Shown one piece after another: positions 13,350-24,481 of a stretch of 64,000 nucleotides of DNA (position 1 is its first letter; the number at the start of each line of letters is the position of its first letter). The DNA is taken from NCBI GenBank assembly GCA_019916065.1, contig CM034237.1, positions 41,274,485 through 41,338,484 on the forward strand, given 5' to 3'. The stretch comes from Vitellaria paradoxa (taxonomy: Eukaryota; Streptophyta; Magnoliopsida; Ericales; Sapotaceae). The notes under the pieces are model-generated. The model had not been told where the DNA came from. It was given only the letters and a program-made list of their open reading frames with translations, and made no database searches. The translations under genes and the position numbers were made by a program.

Positions 13350-13831
13350 GAGAGTAATATAATTTATAATACATGTTTTTAAGTGAAATTATTCCATAGC
13401 AGCAATCTGCATTAGCCAACACCAACACATGTGAACGACTGAGTATTTGACACATGACAAACAAACAGTCCCTACTTATCCGATGGTGCCACGTCATCAC
13501 TCTGTCACGTTGACCATCTTGTGAAATGACGATTTTATCCATGCCTTAACGGTGGTTGGGTGCCACATTATCACTCTTGTCACGTGAACAATTAGCAATT
13601 TGACACATAGTAGATAGTCTCTGCATCATCACTCTGCCATGTGAACCATTTTGCGGAATGATGGTTTCACCTTCGCCTTAATGGTGGTTTGTAACGGTTA
13701 ACAGATGGAGGGACCTGATTATTAACTGACCGAAAATATAGGAATTTGACTATTACAATTAAAACCATTGGGACCAAAGTGAGACCGAGGATAAAGTATA
13801 GAGGTGATGTTGTACTTTACCTTTAAATTTA

Positions 13832-16379
13832 TTTTAGATTTTTCAAAATTGTGTTTATGAATTTTATTTCATTATCATAATTTTTTAAATTAATTTTATT
13901 ATAAAATTATATAATTTTTTAATTCCGATCAATCGAGTGCAAAACAAAGACCTAATATTAGGTAGTTCGCTAATTCTTATCCTCCATGCAACCACATGCA
14001 CTCTAGTAAAGCCATGTCTTTGACGTTTAGGCCAGTAATTGTAAAGGTGTACAGGAAAATGCATGGAACCTTTTTCTTTTGTAGTTCCGCAATTCTTATC
14101 TCTGCATTTAGTGTTGCACCACTGTGAAGTTTGCGTATAGTGGAGAATCACTGTACAATAAAATAACAAATTAAGGTGGTGTGGGTAGAAGACGACCCCG
14201 GCCAACTATGGTAATAAAATAGGTAGAAACTTTATGCGGTTGCAATTTGCTGCCTATAGCTGTGAGATTTGCCAACACTTTTTAATCTAATCCCACTAGC
14301 TATACTTACTTTATTTTTATTGTTTTATGGCTCATAACAAATTGCTGGTGGGCCTTAAGGAAATTAATTAGATTGACAACCATAATCTTAGTCAAGTGCC
14401 ATTTTCGTTCACAGTAGGGTCTCGTTTGGGAAAGAAAGTTTTTAGTCACTTAGGTTTTTTTTTGTTTTTTTAAGTGGCATTTGGTTTGATTCTCTATTTT
14501 TTATTTTCTGTTTTCTATTTTATACATTTTATGTTTTAAAATTTCTAAAATAAAGAAATAGAAAATACACTTTTTTTTTTCTGATTTTGAGATTTTCTTT
14601 GTTTTGGGATTGAAAAATGCTCAAAACGACTTTTTACCATTTTGTATTTTATGTGAAAACTTATTTTTTATTTTCTACAATAAATTTTAAAAACACAAGT
14701 AACTAAATGGTTTTGAACTATTTTCCTTATTTTCAAAAATGTAAATTAACAAATGAGCTCAAAACAAAAAATAAAAAAAGAAAACAAAAATAGAAAAAAA
14801 AAACCAAACGACTCCTTAAATGATCAAATTTACTCTTATATTTTAAATTTATTTTAAATCATGAAAGATAAAAATATCAAATTAATCAAAAATTAAAAAG
14901 TTAGTTAATTAAAAACTACTTCTTTTTCCTAAAAACAAAAAAAATAATAATAATAATTTTTTTTCTTCCCAAACTAAATCTAAAATTTATCTTTCACATA
15001 GTTGTTTGGATGTATGATAAGACACGAAACAACGTTTTATTATTTTAATATTTATGAGTGAGTGAGAGAGAGAGAGATGTAGCCAATGGAGCAACATCTC
15101 TTCGGGCACGCAACGGTGACAAGGAAAGATGATGACAAAGCTTTTCAAGTGCGTCTGTAAATTACAGGGTACAATTACCTCTCTATCGCGGGCGCATTAG
15201 CTAGACAGACAAAATGTGTGTCATCGTATGCGTATTCCAATTAAGCAAATGGACAGAACATTCCAACCCGTAAACCAACGCACACGACAAAATAAAAAAC
15301 AGAGGAGACAGTGAAGTTTCAAAGATGGGAAATTAATGCTCTGCCGAGCTAGCATTTTTAGCAAGCCGGAGTAAAAATTATTTAAAGTGAATTGATTGAA
15401 AAATGAGAAAAGAAAAAAAAAAAGATCAAGTGAATTTTTATAATATTTTTTTTTTTTTTTTTGTAACTTAGGGTATTCGAGCAAATTTACGCGCACTTTA
15501 AACTAATTTCTAAGACTTTAAAGTTAAGAACTAGATAAATCTTTCAATACTCTCGAAAAAATTTGAATTAGTGATATCTTGTGAGTAAATCTAAGATCGT
15601 ACTAGTTAATCTAATTTTTAGAATTGAATTTTAATAATAAAATTAGTTTACACGAATAAATATGATAATAAAATAAAATTTGTGAAAATAATTTTTAATG
15701 GTGCAGGAACTGAGATAGGAACTGATTTAAGATAAAATAGTAGGATGGATTTTTAAATTGAGCCAAGCCTATACAATCACCATGTATGTTATTATATATC
15801 CAGCACTGCCATCATCCGCCTACAGTTATACCTAATTCAGTTTAATGGCACCTATGGAGGAATGACATGCGCGATTTAGGTAAGTGATGTTAACAGCCAT
15901 GGTGACGCCCCCTTGATGAGTCCCGTCTAACCCCAAATTCAATTGCCCTTTGAGCCCTCAAAATTCCACATTTGGATCATTTAACAAATTCTTCCTTTGC
16001 ACAATTTGATGGATGACCCACATTTCATCATCAATCATTAGGTGTCAATAATTGGTTGAAAGAGCTTAATCAATATGATTCTTAAAAACGGCTTCCCCAA
16101 TTGAAAACTCTCATCCAAGATTGATTTTCAGCCCCATATCTCATTTACCATTCTTCTTCTTCCATTCTTCTTCTCCTTCTTCTTCCTCCGAAACATCCCC
16201 ATCTACATAATTACGTACACTCCCAACATCATACATACTTATGGTGAGCATTACACCTAATGTTCAATTAATGATTATATCCAAAACCCGAATTATCTAT
16301 TAAGCAGTGACTTGCCACTACACAAGTAGACAAAAACACATTCATGTGTCGATGCCAAACGGTTTTCAATTATATAAAT
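13832..16379. other. Intergenic upstream of the bZIP gene
   Basis: No gene is supported. It holds a MITE-like palindrome (14475-14816), poly-A and poly-T runs, a short GA run near 15062 and C/T-rich DNA near 16150-16200 that may belong to the distal bZIP promoter. Confidence 0.5.
14475..14816. mobile_element. MITE-like palindrome
   Basis: About 340 bp. The left end GGCATTTGGTTTGATTCTCT and the right end on the reverse strand GAGTCGTTTGGTTTTTTTTT begin a long A/T inverted repeat (TTTTCTATTTT-type). It is flanked by TTAA on the left and TTAA on the right, a possible short target duplication. Confidence 0.6.
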
Positions 16380-16389
16380 AAATACATAC

Positions 16390-16428
<39 letters not shown>
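16380..16428. repeat. Compound CATA / TA microsatellite in bZIP promoter
   Basis: CATA units followed by TA units, about 115-165 bases upstream of the TATA box of the bZIP gene. Confidence 0.85.
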
Positions 16429-16432
<4 letters not shown>

Positions 16433-16541
16433 GGCCAAAAAAATATCCATACCCATTAACATTTATGCTTTATGCATCCTTTCGTAAGCCCTGGAACTCT
16501 TGCTCATAATGAGGCCCACGTATATCTGGCCTTTCTCCTCC

Positions 16542-16549
16542 TATAAAAA
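16542..16549 (+). promoter_or_regulatory. TATA box of bZIP gene
   Basis: TATAAAAA, 119 bases before the ATG. Transcription would start near 16575, giving a C/T- and CA-rich leader of about 90 bases. The leader has no upstream ATG, so the sucrose-sensing uORF of group S1 bZIP genes is absent. Confidence 0.75.
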
Positions 16550-16639
16550 CCCCTCTAATCCTTCTCCTATCCTCCTACCCCCTCACCCATAATATTCTCT
16601 CCTCCAAACCCAAACTTTCAAGTACCACCTCTAGCTCTC

Positions 16640-16662
16640 CACACACACACACACACACACAC
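16640..16662. repeat. CA microsatellite in bZIP 5' leader
   Basis: About 11 CA units ending six bases before the start codon. Length variation would change leader length. Confidence 0.9.
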
Positions 16663-16667
16663 CAACC

Positions 16668-17336
16668 ATGCTTCCATACGACGTTGCATCATTAATCCAC
16701 TATCTACCTCCCGAGAACCCCTCACCATTTCCCATGATAGAAAACTTCAACACATCCTCATTTCATCACTTCAGTACACCATTTCTAGCCAACAATATGC
16801 CAAATTCTCAGCCCTTATCTCCTCCTCCTGGACACGACTTCAGTATTACCACCCCACAGTCCTCTGGTACTACTCTCAGCAACAGTAACAACTACTACTC
16901 ATCGTCGACCACGACCTCCGACGAAGCAGACGAGCTCCAACTAATTAACGTGGTGATCGATGAGAGGAAGAAGAGGAGGATGGTCTCCAACAGAGAATCG
17001 GCCCGGAGGTCGCGCATGAGGAAGCAGAAGCACCTCGACGAGCTGCGGTCGCAGGTGGTGTGGCTGAGAACCGAGAATCGCAGCCTCGTGGGCAAGTTGA
17101 ACCACGTGTCCGAGTGCCATGAAAGGGCTATTCAAGAGAATGCGAGGCTGAAGGAGGAAGCTTCAAGCCTTCGCCAATTGGTCTCTGACCTCAAAATTGG
17201 CAGCCCTACTTACCTGCCTCTGCCATCTCATGATCTCAGAGATCTGGAGGAGGTATTTACCACCTGCAACACAGCTCATCTCAGAGCTGAATCTTCCAAC
17301 CAACCCGTCAATATTTCTACAAATCTTCTTCACTGA
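16668..17336 (+). CDS. bZIP43: bZIP transcription factor, group S, bZIP42/43-like
   Basis: Intronless 222-residue nuclear regulator. Residues 1-90 are a low-complexity Ser/Thr/Pro/Asn region. The basic region spans about 98-121, with the invariant N-x7-R signature at N108 and R116 (NRESARRSR). The zipper follows nine residues later, in heptads L126, L133, L140, V147, A154, L161 and L168, a long zipper typical of group S. A conserved tail (LVSDLKIGS, 171-179) and a Ser/Asn-rich C-terminus complete it. The family binds ACGT-core DNA as homo- or heterodimers, often with group C partners. The start is the first ATG after a TATA box and a leader without uORFs, which argues for the bZIP42/43/48 branch rather than S1. 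Target genes cannot be read from the sequence. Confidence 0.95.
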   Translation: MLPYDVASLIHYLPPENPSPFPMIENFNTSSFHHFSTPFLANNMPNSQPLSPPPGHDFSITTPQSSGTTLSNSNNYYSSSTTTSDEADELQLINVVIDERKKRRMVSNRESARRSRMRKQKHLDELRSQVVWLRTENRSLVGKLNHVSECHERAIQENARLKEEASSLRQLVSDLKIGSPTYLPLPSHDLRDLEEVFTTCNTAHLRAESSNQPVNISTNLLH

Positions 17337-18164
17337 AAGAGAATATCTAGACTTGCGTCTATATATATAGAATATGAATGTTTATCAGTCTTTCATGGCC
17401 TTCACCAGAGAGCTAGCTAGCTGTATGAGATCCAAAACAATCAGTGCAATAACATCTTTTAATTAACCATGTCATTCCAACTCTCCTCCCCAAATAATTG
17501 TCCAATGGCTTGTCTAAGTAAATGCATGAAAAATAGGACGGATTCAAGAATTGGAATTTGTTTGGGTTGAACAAAGGGTTAACAAAGTAGACCGGGTTAT
17601 AAAAATTTAGACAGGAGAAAGGATTTAAATGTAAAATTAGGTGCGCTACAAAAATTTAAGGTAAGCTAAATTGGAAAAAAACTTGAACCAAAAAAAAAAA
17701 AAAATTTTGAACAAAGCGACTGAGTTACAGTCCGCTGGAACAGCTCAAGGCTGAGTTCGCTCTTCATGAAAAATGATGAATCATAATTGTTTTTATCCGA
17801 ACTTCTATTTTTTTTTTTTTTTTTTTTTATCTATTAGTCATGATCATTTTCAGAACCCCACCAGCATCAATAATGGAGTAGGCAACTGATGCTTCAGAGA
17901 TGGAACATAGAACAATCCATATGACACTCAAAAAAGAAAAAAAATTAATCATGGAGGAAGGGAAAAGGATCTTACGACTCAATTGAGAAAGTGGGAAATG
18001 GGTTTGAAACTTCGAAGGTAGGTCCCAGATGTCCCTGAGTCCTGACCAGTCTTTGTTTTGCACACAATAAGAGAGGCAAGGGGACGAATGGTGGTGGGTG
18101 GCGCTGGTGGTACCTAGTGGCTGATAATACAAATATGCTAGGCTACATTGTACTGGGGAATGGA
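17337..18164. other. bZIP 3' flank and intergenic DNA
   Basis: 3' UTR and downstream DNA with two A/T tracts (about 17690-17704 and 17811-17829). A moderately GC-rich patch at 17960-18120 has no recognisable product. The next element starts near 18165. Confidence 0.5.
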
Positions 18165-18167
18165 TGA

Positions 18168-19390
18168 TGATGTAAGATAAATTTGATATTTTTAGTTTTA
18201 TTTTTATTTTATTTAGAATTTTATTAGTATTGAAATAAAAGTTATCTGTAATGCGAATAGAATTTGGATTCGAGAGAAAAACTCTTAGAAAATCTTTTTT
18301 AATTAGGATTAGTGTTCTTAATTTATTCTGGATTTGTGTTATTTCTATTTTAATTAGGATTAGATTTAAGATTAATTTGTCTTATAAATAGGTATTAGTT
18401 TTATTTTTTGTAATTAACAAATTAGTGAACAAAATAATGATTTCAAACTTATATTTGTAGGCATTTAGTTAAAGTGTCAAAAGTATAGGTTTGAAAGTTT
18501 TTTGGAAAGTTTTCTAATGCAAGATTCAAGATACTTTAAGGAAGGTTTCCTAATACTCAAGGAGACTAAAAAGTTTCCTAATAAATTTTTGAAGCAGCCA
18601 AAAAGTACAGAAGAACAACATTCAAGATCGATTTATCGCTGGAAAGCTCACTGGCTTCGCTGGAAATCTCGCTGGGAAGTCCAGTATAGATGTCATGCAA
18701 TATGGAAGCTCATTAGATCACTCGCTGGCATTGTTGGCTTTGTAGCTGGGAAAAATAGAATACTTATTAAGGTGGTGGAACCCTCGCTGGCAATCTTGTC
18801 CTAGCGAGATACTTATCATGTTTAGAAAATTTACTGATTCGCTAAGATTTTTAAAGCTGCTCTATTTAAAGAAGCCTTCTCTTAGGGTTTCAGAATAGAA
18901 AGAACGTGTGCTGCATTGTCTACACTAGTACAAGAAGTTCTCAATTTTTCACTTAGCCAAAAATTATCATGCACTTGGGTTTTTTATCCTCAGGGGTGAG
19001 GATTGGTCTTTCACTAATGAGGGTTTATCGTTATGATACGAGCAAAGTCTCAACACAAGGGATCGAGGGTTGTTCAATTATGTATCTTTGTAGTTATTAC
19101 TTTGTAACCCATGTTAAATAATGAAAGAAGTTTGTGGATATCCTATATTTGGATTCCACGTTTTATTCTTTGTGTCTTTTCAAGTTTTCAACGTTGTGTT
19201 TAAGTAATCTATTGATACTATGCTTCGCATAATTTTTCAATAGGGCACTTTGTAAAAACTTTTGATAAAAGTCAATTATTATTCATTCTTTAAACATATA
19301 TCTCAAGTTTTCTCTCAATTCTCTTGGTAGATTCCAAGATTTAATGTTGTCATCGAACAAGTCAATTTATACTCGCTTCTGGTTGCATCA
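18168..19390 (+). repeat. Ty3/gypsy-like 5' LTR
   Basis: About 1.22 kb bounded by an inverted TGATG/CATCA pair. It is followed two bases later by a primer-binding site (TGGTATCAGAGCA, 19393-19405) complementary to the 3' end of initiator tRNA-Met. A TATA box (TATAAATA, 18383-18390) lies inside. The left edge could be 18165 because TGATG overlaps itself there. I saw no second copy of this LTR in the window. Confidence 0.7.
18383..18390 (+). promoter_or_regulatory. TATA box in gypsy-like LTR
   Basis: TATAAATA about 215 bases into the LTR; the likely start of element transcription lies about 30 bases downstream. Confidence 0.5.
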
Positions 19391-19422
19391 AATGGTATCA
19401 GAGCAAGGTTTTTCCTAATCTG

Positions 19423-19962
19423 ATGGTGCAAGACAATGCTGGTGGTCACGCAAACATTGGCGAAGTACAGCAGATGCGCAATGAGGTGGCAGCAATGTCT
19501 ACTCGTCTAAAAAACCCAATGGAAATGCTAACAGATGATGGGAGGCATACTGAAGATGTTTCTCCTGATCGATCCTAGAATCTTGCAATTGGTGCTATTA
19601 TTGACTCACATCGTCAACCTATTAATATGGGAGACAGAGAGTTTGAAGCTTTTGAGTTGACTAATACAGGCACAAGAAGGGGTCAACAATGGAACTATAG
19701 TCATCAATCAGATTTTCATGTGAAGGCTAACATCTCTTATTTTGATAGATTGTAGATATTGAGGGATTCCTAAACTGGGTTACTAAAGTTGAAAGGTATT
19801 TCAATTTTGCATTCATCCCTGAAGATAAAAAGGTGAAATTTGTGGCGATTCGACTCAGGTGAGGGGCTTTGGCTTGGTAAGATCGTTTGCAAGAGAATCG
19901 CAAGCGTAAAAGGAAAGATAAAATTAGATCGTGGAATAAGATGAAAAATATTTTCCAGGTGA
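19423..19962 (+). pseudogene. Truncated gag of a gypsy-like LTR retrotransposon
   Basis: The open frame begins with ATG 19423-19425, just after the primer-binding site. It has in-frame stops at 19576-19578 and 19753-19755 and a frameshift near 19755. Beyond the shift it matches the retrotransposon gag domain, with DIEGFLNWVTKVERYF, then PEDKKVKFVAIRLR and ALAW. The similarity stops abruptly near 19962 (KMKNIFQ), and the rest of gag, all of pol and the 3' LTR are absent. This is a 5' remnant left by deletion. Confidence 0.8.
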
Positions 19963-21276
19963 GAAAATAAAAAAGTTAAATCATCACTTAATATTTCGTT
20001 AGTATAGTAATTAATACATATTAGCTACATAAATTAAATTACATCATCTTAATAGCAATTTATTATTTTTAAAATATTATTTTGATAAAACAAATCAACT
20101 TAAATAGTTTAATTTCATTATATGAAATGATGTAGCTAGTCCTAATTTTGTAAAAGATATTATTAAAATTTCATTTTTAATTTAAATTTTGATGATAAGA
20201 TATAAAAACGATTATTTCTAACTAATTTTTTACACAATTTAAATTAAATAACAATTTTTAATTTCAATATTGAACTCATTGTAAATGTTAATATAGTTTA
20301 ACTCAATAAAGTTGAAATTAATATTTCATAAATAATTAAATTTAGGTTATGTTATGATAATTTATATATGTTAAGTTGATTTTGATAACAAATTTATTTC
20401 TAAATTTTTTTACTTTTATTCGGTTTGTCAAAATTAATTAACTAAATTCCAACATAACTGTCAATTTCACAGAAATTGACCAAATTCACAAAATTTATCA
20501 ATCCTTATAACAACAAACGACAACAATCCCAAAATGCACAAGAATTAAAGTACACAGCATGCTGAAATTTCTAATTGAAAAACCCAAATGATTAAACTAA
20601 CCCAAGTATAAAACATAACCTATTAGTTTCAAACTTCTAGCTAAAACTAACAATTAACAAATAAAATTCAACAAACATTAAGACATTTTGAAGCTCAGTA
20701 ATTAGAAATTGCAACAAAAAACAAACTTAATCCCAAAGAAATTAATTAAAAATATATTAAATAAATAAAAAAATAGTGTACTACGCAACCCAAACACCAA
20801 AAACAAAAAATTCATAGAACTTGAAGGATGAGGTGTGTTATATCACAGCAAATATATCATTGCAAATAGAGAGAGGAAAAAACACTGAGAGGGAGAGCGA
20901 GAGAGCTGGAGAAAGAGAGAAACAGAGAGAGACACAAGAGAGAGAGAGCTTTACCTATTCGCCAACAGCGAGGTCACCAGAATAGATGGAGGACAGCAGG
21001 AAGCAGCGAGCAATCAATTGAGTGAGGAAGAGAGAAAGAGAGTGAGAGAGAGAGAGAGAGAGAGAATGACGGGGATAAGAGATTAAGCAAGGAAGATGGT
21101 GGGTTTTGGGGGCAAAATTAATGGGATATAACGACCGCTTCTAAGCGGTTGAGCGTGCATACGAAGCGGTGGTCTATTCCTTTATTCTCGATCGCCTCCA
21201 AGTAGTCGAGCATTCCTTTGATCTTCTATTATATAATTTCTAGTAGTGTTATGACCCTTGCCCACTTGGCATCTTT
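19963..21276. other. AT-rich DNA with GA-rich tract, no gene seen
   Basis: No coding sequence is supported. 20870-21070 is purine-rich with several short GA runs, including a clean GA microsatellite at 21044-21065. 21125-21195 has a GC-richer patch with two imperfect repeats of CGCTTC..AAGCGGT type. Confidence 0.5.
21044..21065. repeat. GA microsatellite
   Basis: Run of about 11 GA units inside a longer purine-rich stretch. Confidence 0.85.
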
Positions 21277-21656
21277 CCTTTGGCCAAAAAAAAAAAATTG
21301 TCTTTTTTTTAACTTTTTTCGCCTTATATGATTTTGTCATTAAAATTTATTTTTTTTAGAAACTATAGTTTTTAAATTTGTTAATCACATTTTTAAAAAA
21401 AATAAATCAAAAAAATTCATATCCGTTTGGGTAAAAATTAAAAAAAATAAAAAAAAATTAATTCTTTTTGTTTTTTATCCAAGTGGATAGGTTTTACCTA
21501 AACAGATATGAATTTTTTGATTTATTTTACGAATGTTATAAAAATGCCTAAAACTTACATTTTCTAAAAAGAAAATTAAATTTTGATAAAAGAATCATAT
21601 AAGACAAAAAAAACTACAAAATAAAAACAAGAAAACAGCTTTTCATAGCCAAACCA
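21277..21656. mobile_element. MITE-like palindrome, family 4, copy a
   Basis: About 380 bp between CCTTTGGCCAAAAAAA and the inverted end TTCATAGCCAAACCAA. The interior carries paired inverted motifs (TTTATCCAAGTGGATAGG and its partner, GGTAAAAATT). Copies b and c follow within 1.3 kb and a fourth is at 56392-56792. Non-coding. Confidence 0.55.
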
Positions 21657-22072
21657 ACGTTTGGTTACAAAAAATGTTAGAAATTTTATAAAAAAAAAAT
21701 ACTTTTTTTGTGGTTTTTTTTGTCTTATATGACTTTTTTTATCAAATTTAATCTTTTTTTTAGAAGTTATAACTTTTAAAAGTGTTAATCACATTCGTAA
21801 AAGAAAATAAAAAATTGGCGCCGATTTGGATAAAAATTATCCATTTGGGTAAAAAATAATAAAAAATTAGTTTTATTTTTCATTTTTTTTAACTTTTATC
21901 CAGATAGACCTGAATTGTTCGTTTTTTTTTTTTTTTTTTTTTATGAATGAGATTAATCTTCCTAAAAGATACAACTTCTCAAAATTGAATTAAATTTTGA
22001 TAAAAAAAAGGATGAAAAAAGATTAAAAGAAAAAACAGTTTAGAAAGCTGTTTTGTAACCAAACAAAGGTTA
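21655..22072. mobile_element. MITE-like palindrome, family 4, copy b
   Basis: About 415 bp. The left end is AACGTTTGGTTACAAAA and the right end on the reverse strand is AACCTTTGTTTGGTTACAAAA. It has the same internal plan as copy a and abuts it directly. Non-coding. Confidence 0.65.
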
Positions 22073-22133
22073 ATAGTATTCTCATTTAACTTTTCTAACT
22101 AGAATTAAAGGACAACTTGTTGAATTCATTCTC

Positions 22134-22154
22134 CTCTCTCTCTCTCTCTCTCTC
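22134..22154. repeat. CT microsatellite
   Basis: Run of about 10 CT units between MITE copies b and c. Confidence 0.9.
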
Positions 22155-22207
22155 GGTGATTTTATGTATACCTCTCTCTTCGTGAGTCCTTAATCTTGAG
22201 ATTGAAG

Positions 22208-22520
22208 TTTCGTTTGGTTAAAAAAAAATTAACTAGATGTTTTTTTTTTAATTTTTTCTTTTTATATGACTTTTTATAACCAAAACTTAATCCTTTCTAA
22301 AAATTATATCTTTCAGATGTATTGATTGTATTTATTAAAAAATAAAATAAAATAAAATAAAATAAAGAATTCACATCTATTTAGGTAAAATATTGTCTTT
22401 TGAGCGTAAAAGTGGTGAAAAAGTTAATTTTTTTTAATTTTTTTAACTTTTGTCTAAAATTATTTTATTATTTATTTATTTGTTTCTGAAAAGCTAGACG
22501 GTTTTTTTATATCCAAAACG
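22208..22520. mobile_element. MITE-like palindrome, family 4, copy c
   Basis: About 310 bp. The left end is TTTCGTTTGGTTAAAAAAA; the right end ATATCCAAAACGATGCC is its weak inverse. It contains an AAAAT repeat (about 22338-22366). Shorter and more decayed than copy b. Confidence 0.5.
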
Positions 22521-22762
22521 ATGCCAAAGGTTAATATAGAACTTAGTATAGTAATTATTTTGTTATTTTTGCACTCCCCAGTCCCCATTATATGTCAACT
22601 CGTCCAAATCCTCTCCTACAAAGAATATTGGCAGCGAAGCGAGTCCGTTTTCCAAGAATACACAATCGATAAAGATTTATGTTACTACCATAGGAGAAAA
22701 AGTTCAAATTAACTTCGTTTGCCATTTATATCCATTGCTGGCTTGTTGCTTCCTTTGAAAAT

Positions 22763-22914
22763 AAAATACGTACTAAATGTTCTTTTAATAGTTTTAACTA
22801 ATAATTGTAGACTATGACATATATATATATATATATATAAAATACGTACTAAATGTTCTTTTAATAGTTTTAACTAATAATTGTAGACTATGTCATATAT
22901 ATATATATATATCT
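22763..22914. repeat. 76-bp tandem duplication with TA tail
   Basis: AAAATACGTACTAAATGTTC starts at 22763 and again at 22839. Each unit ends in a TA run (ACATATATAT / TCATATATAT). The first 55 bases are essentially identical between units, suggesting a recent duplication. Confidence 0.9.
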
Positions 22915-23060
22915 ATATAATAAAATACAACAAATTTTTAAAATATCTCTCTCATAAATTAAAATTTAACGATTGAGATTAAATTTTATTTTTTAACGAG
23001 TGACTGATTTCTTTTATAAATCAAAATTTCCTCTCAAAATTTTTGTTTCTTACCTCATTT
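22912..23060 (+). mobile_element. Helitron-like 5' end (partial)
   Basis: Starts TCTATATAATAAAATAC, the same opening as the complete 160-bp Helitron at 60336. It continues into about 140 bp that recur at 23704-23850 (TGTCTCT or TATCTCT, then GATTGAG, TTTTATT and ACGA). No 3' CTAG/CTAA end with hairpin was found for this copy. Confidence 0.4.
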
Positions 23061-23703
23061 GTCCAACATTGTCAAAACATTATAACTTCACTTTTTTTCT
23101 TTACCTACAAAGGTACTAAAATTGCGACATATGATTTTAATAAATGTGAAAAAAGCTCATGGGCTCTTGAAAAGGGACCCACCTTCTTGGTTTCTTAAAA
23201 GGGATCCACCTTATCATGGTTTCAAAAAAAGACCCACTTACTTAAAATTTTAATATTGTTATTAAATTTATATATTTCAATCATATTATTAATTAAACTA
23301 AAAATATAAATAAGAAATGGAATTAAATTAAGAAACACAAATTGAAAAGTTTAAATAATAATTATATTATTTTTCTTATAACAACAACTCTTAATATTTC
23401 TAACATTTAAAAGTAAAAAAACAAAAACATCGAATACTAATTTGGTTTTGAGGTAGTTATTTTTTAAAATTCTAATTTTAAATTTAAATTAGTTATATTA
23501 ACTGTATTTGTTTTATTTTATAAAACACATATAATTAATAATAATATTTTTTATTTGAATTATTTTTATAAAACTAATTAAAATTATATATTCATCGTTC
23601 TAATTTTCTTATTTTTACAAATATTTCAATAAAATTAGTCTTTGCGGAGTGATTTTTTCTAAAATTTAATTTTAAATTTAAATTGATAAGGTTGACCATA
23701 TTT

Positions 23704-23850
23704 ATACATATATAATAAACTACAACATATTTTAAAAATGTCTCTTTTACAAACTAAATCTAAATGTTGGGATTGAGTTTTATTCTTCAACGAATGATTG
23801 AAATCTTTTACACACGTTTCCTTCAAACTCTCACCTTATCTTTGTATCAT
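23704..23850 (+). mobile_element. Helitron-like 5' end, second copy (partial)
   Basis: CATATATAATAAACTACAAC and the next ~130 bp parallel 22912-23060 in the same orientation. The 3' end is not identified. Confidence 0.35.
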
Positions 23851-24481
23851 TTCTCATTCTTATAAATTACTGAATTGAACTTAATGATAATATCTAAAGA
23901 GTTATATTAATAAAGAGAAAAATTTTACTTCTCAATATTATGTTACCCTATAAAAAAATAAAAAGAGAAGGTATAAAAAAATATATATATATTATTTTAG
24001 TCAAGAAATACCGTAATATATATATATATATAAATTTACAAGACTACATCACTGCATTGTAACATTTGGAGATGTAAAAGGTTCTTAAACGTCGCACTGG
24101 ATTGATTTCCTACCAAGTTTGATGTAACTTATTTTTTTGTTAATTTACCAAAAAAAAAACTTATTGTTTGTTTACTTACCAAGAAAAAAACGTATTTTTT
24201 GTTAAGGCTCTATCAAAATTAAATCAGCGTCTCTTATGATTTGTCAAAGTTGGAAATGATGAGCGGACTTGCCGAGGAAGATAAAGGAACAGTGCTTGGC
24301 AAGATTTTAAGCGATATGAAGTGATGTTTGAAAGGGGGAAAAAATACATGAAAAATTACATAAAGTTAACATAAAAATAAATATGTGGTGAAAATTAATT
24401 AGAAAAATTAAAAAATTTGATAAAAATTGATTTGTTTTGATAAACTAATTTTGAAGTACTTAAGATAAGATGAGTTTTCGT

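Larger units (their letters stand above)
12531..13822. mobile_element. Non-autonomous foldback MULE (Mutator-like) with 9-bp target duplication
   Basis: 1292-bp element. The left terminus (GGGTAGTATGAAAATCATCC) and the reverse complement of the right terminus (AGGTAAAGTACAACATCACC) open a long inverted repeat that continues through ATCTCACTTTGG / GTCTCACTTTGG and on for roughly 550 bp per arm. Only an AT-rich centre (about 13090-13250) is left as a loop. The flanks TTAAAATTA (12522-12530) and TTAAATTTA (13823-13831) match at 8 of 9 positions, the 9-bp duplication expected of Mutator-like elements. The arms contain diverged internal repeats of about 110-130 bp. No transposase is present. Each arm carries a tRNA-like segment, listed separately. 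A transcript of the whole element could fold into one long hairpin and feed siRNA production; that is inference. Confidence 0.85.

Noticed and set aside
16895..17135. Two minus-strand frames opposite the bZIP basic region
   Set aside because: Shadows of the bZIP CDS.
22521..22712. 63-codon plus-strand frame with a hydrophobic start
   Set aside because: No promoter, splice sites or family signature; adjacent to repeats.
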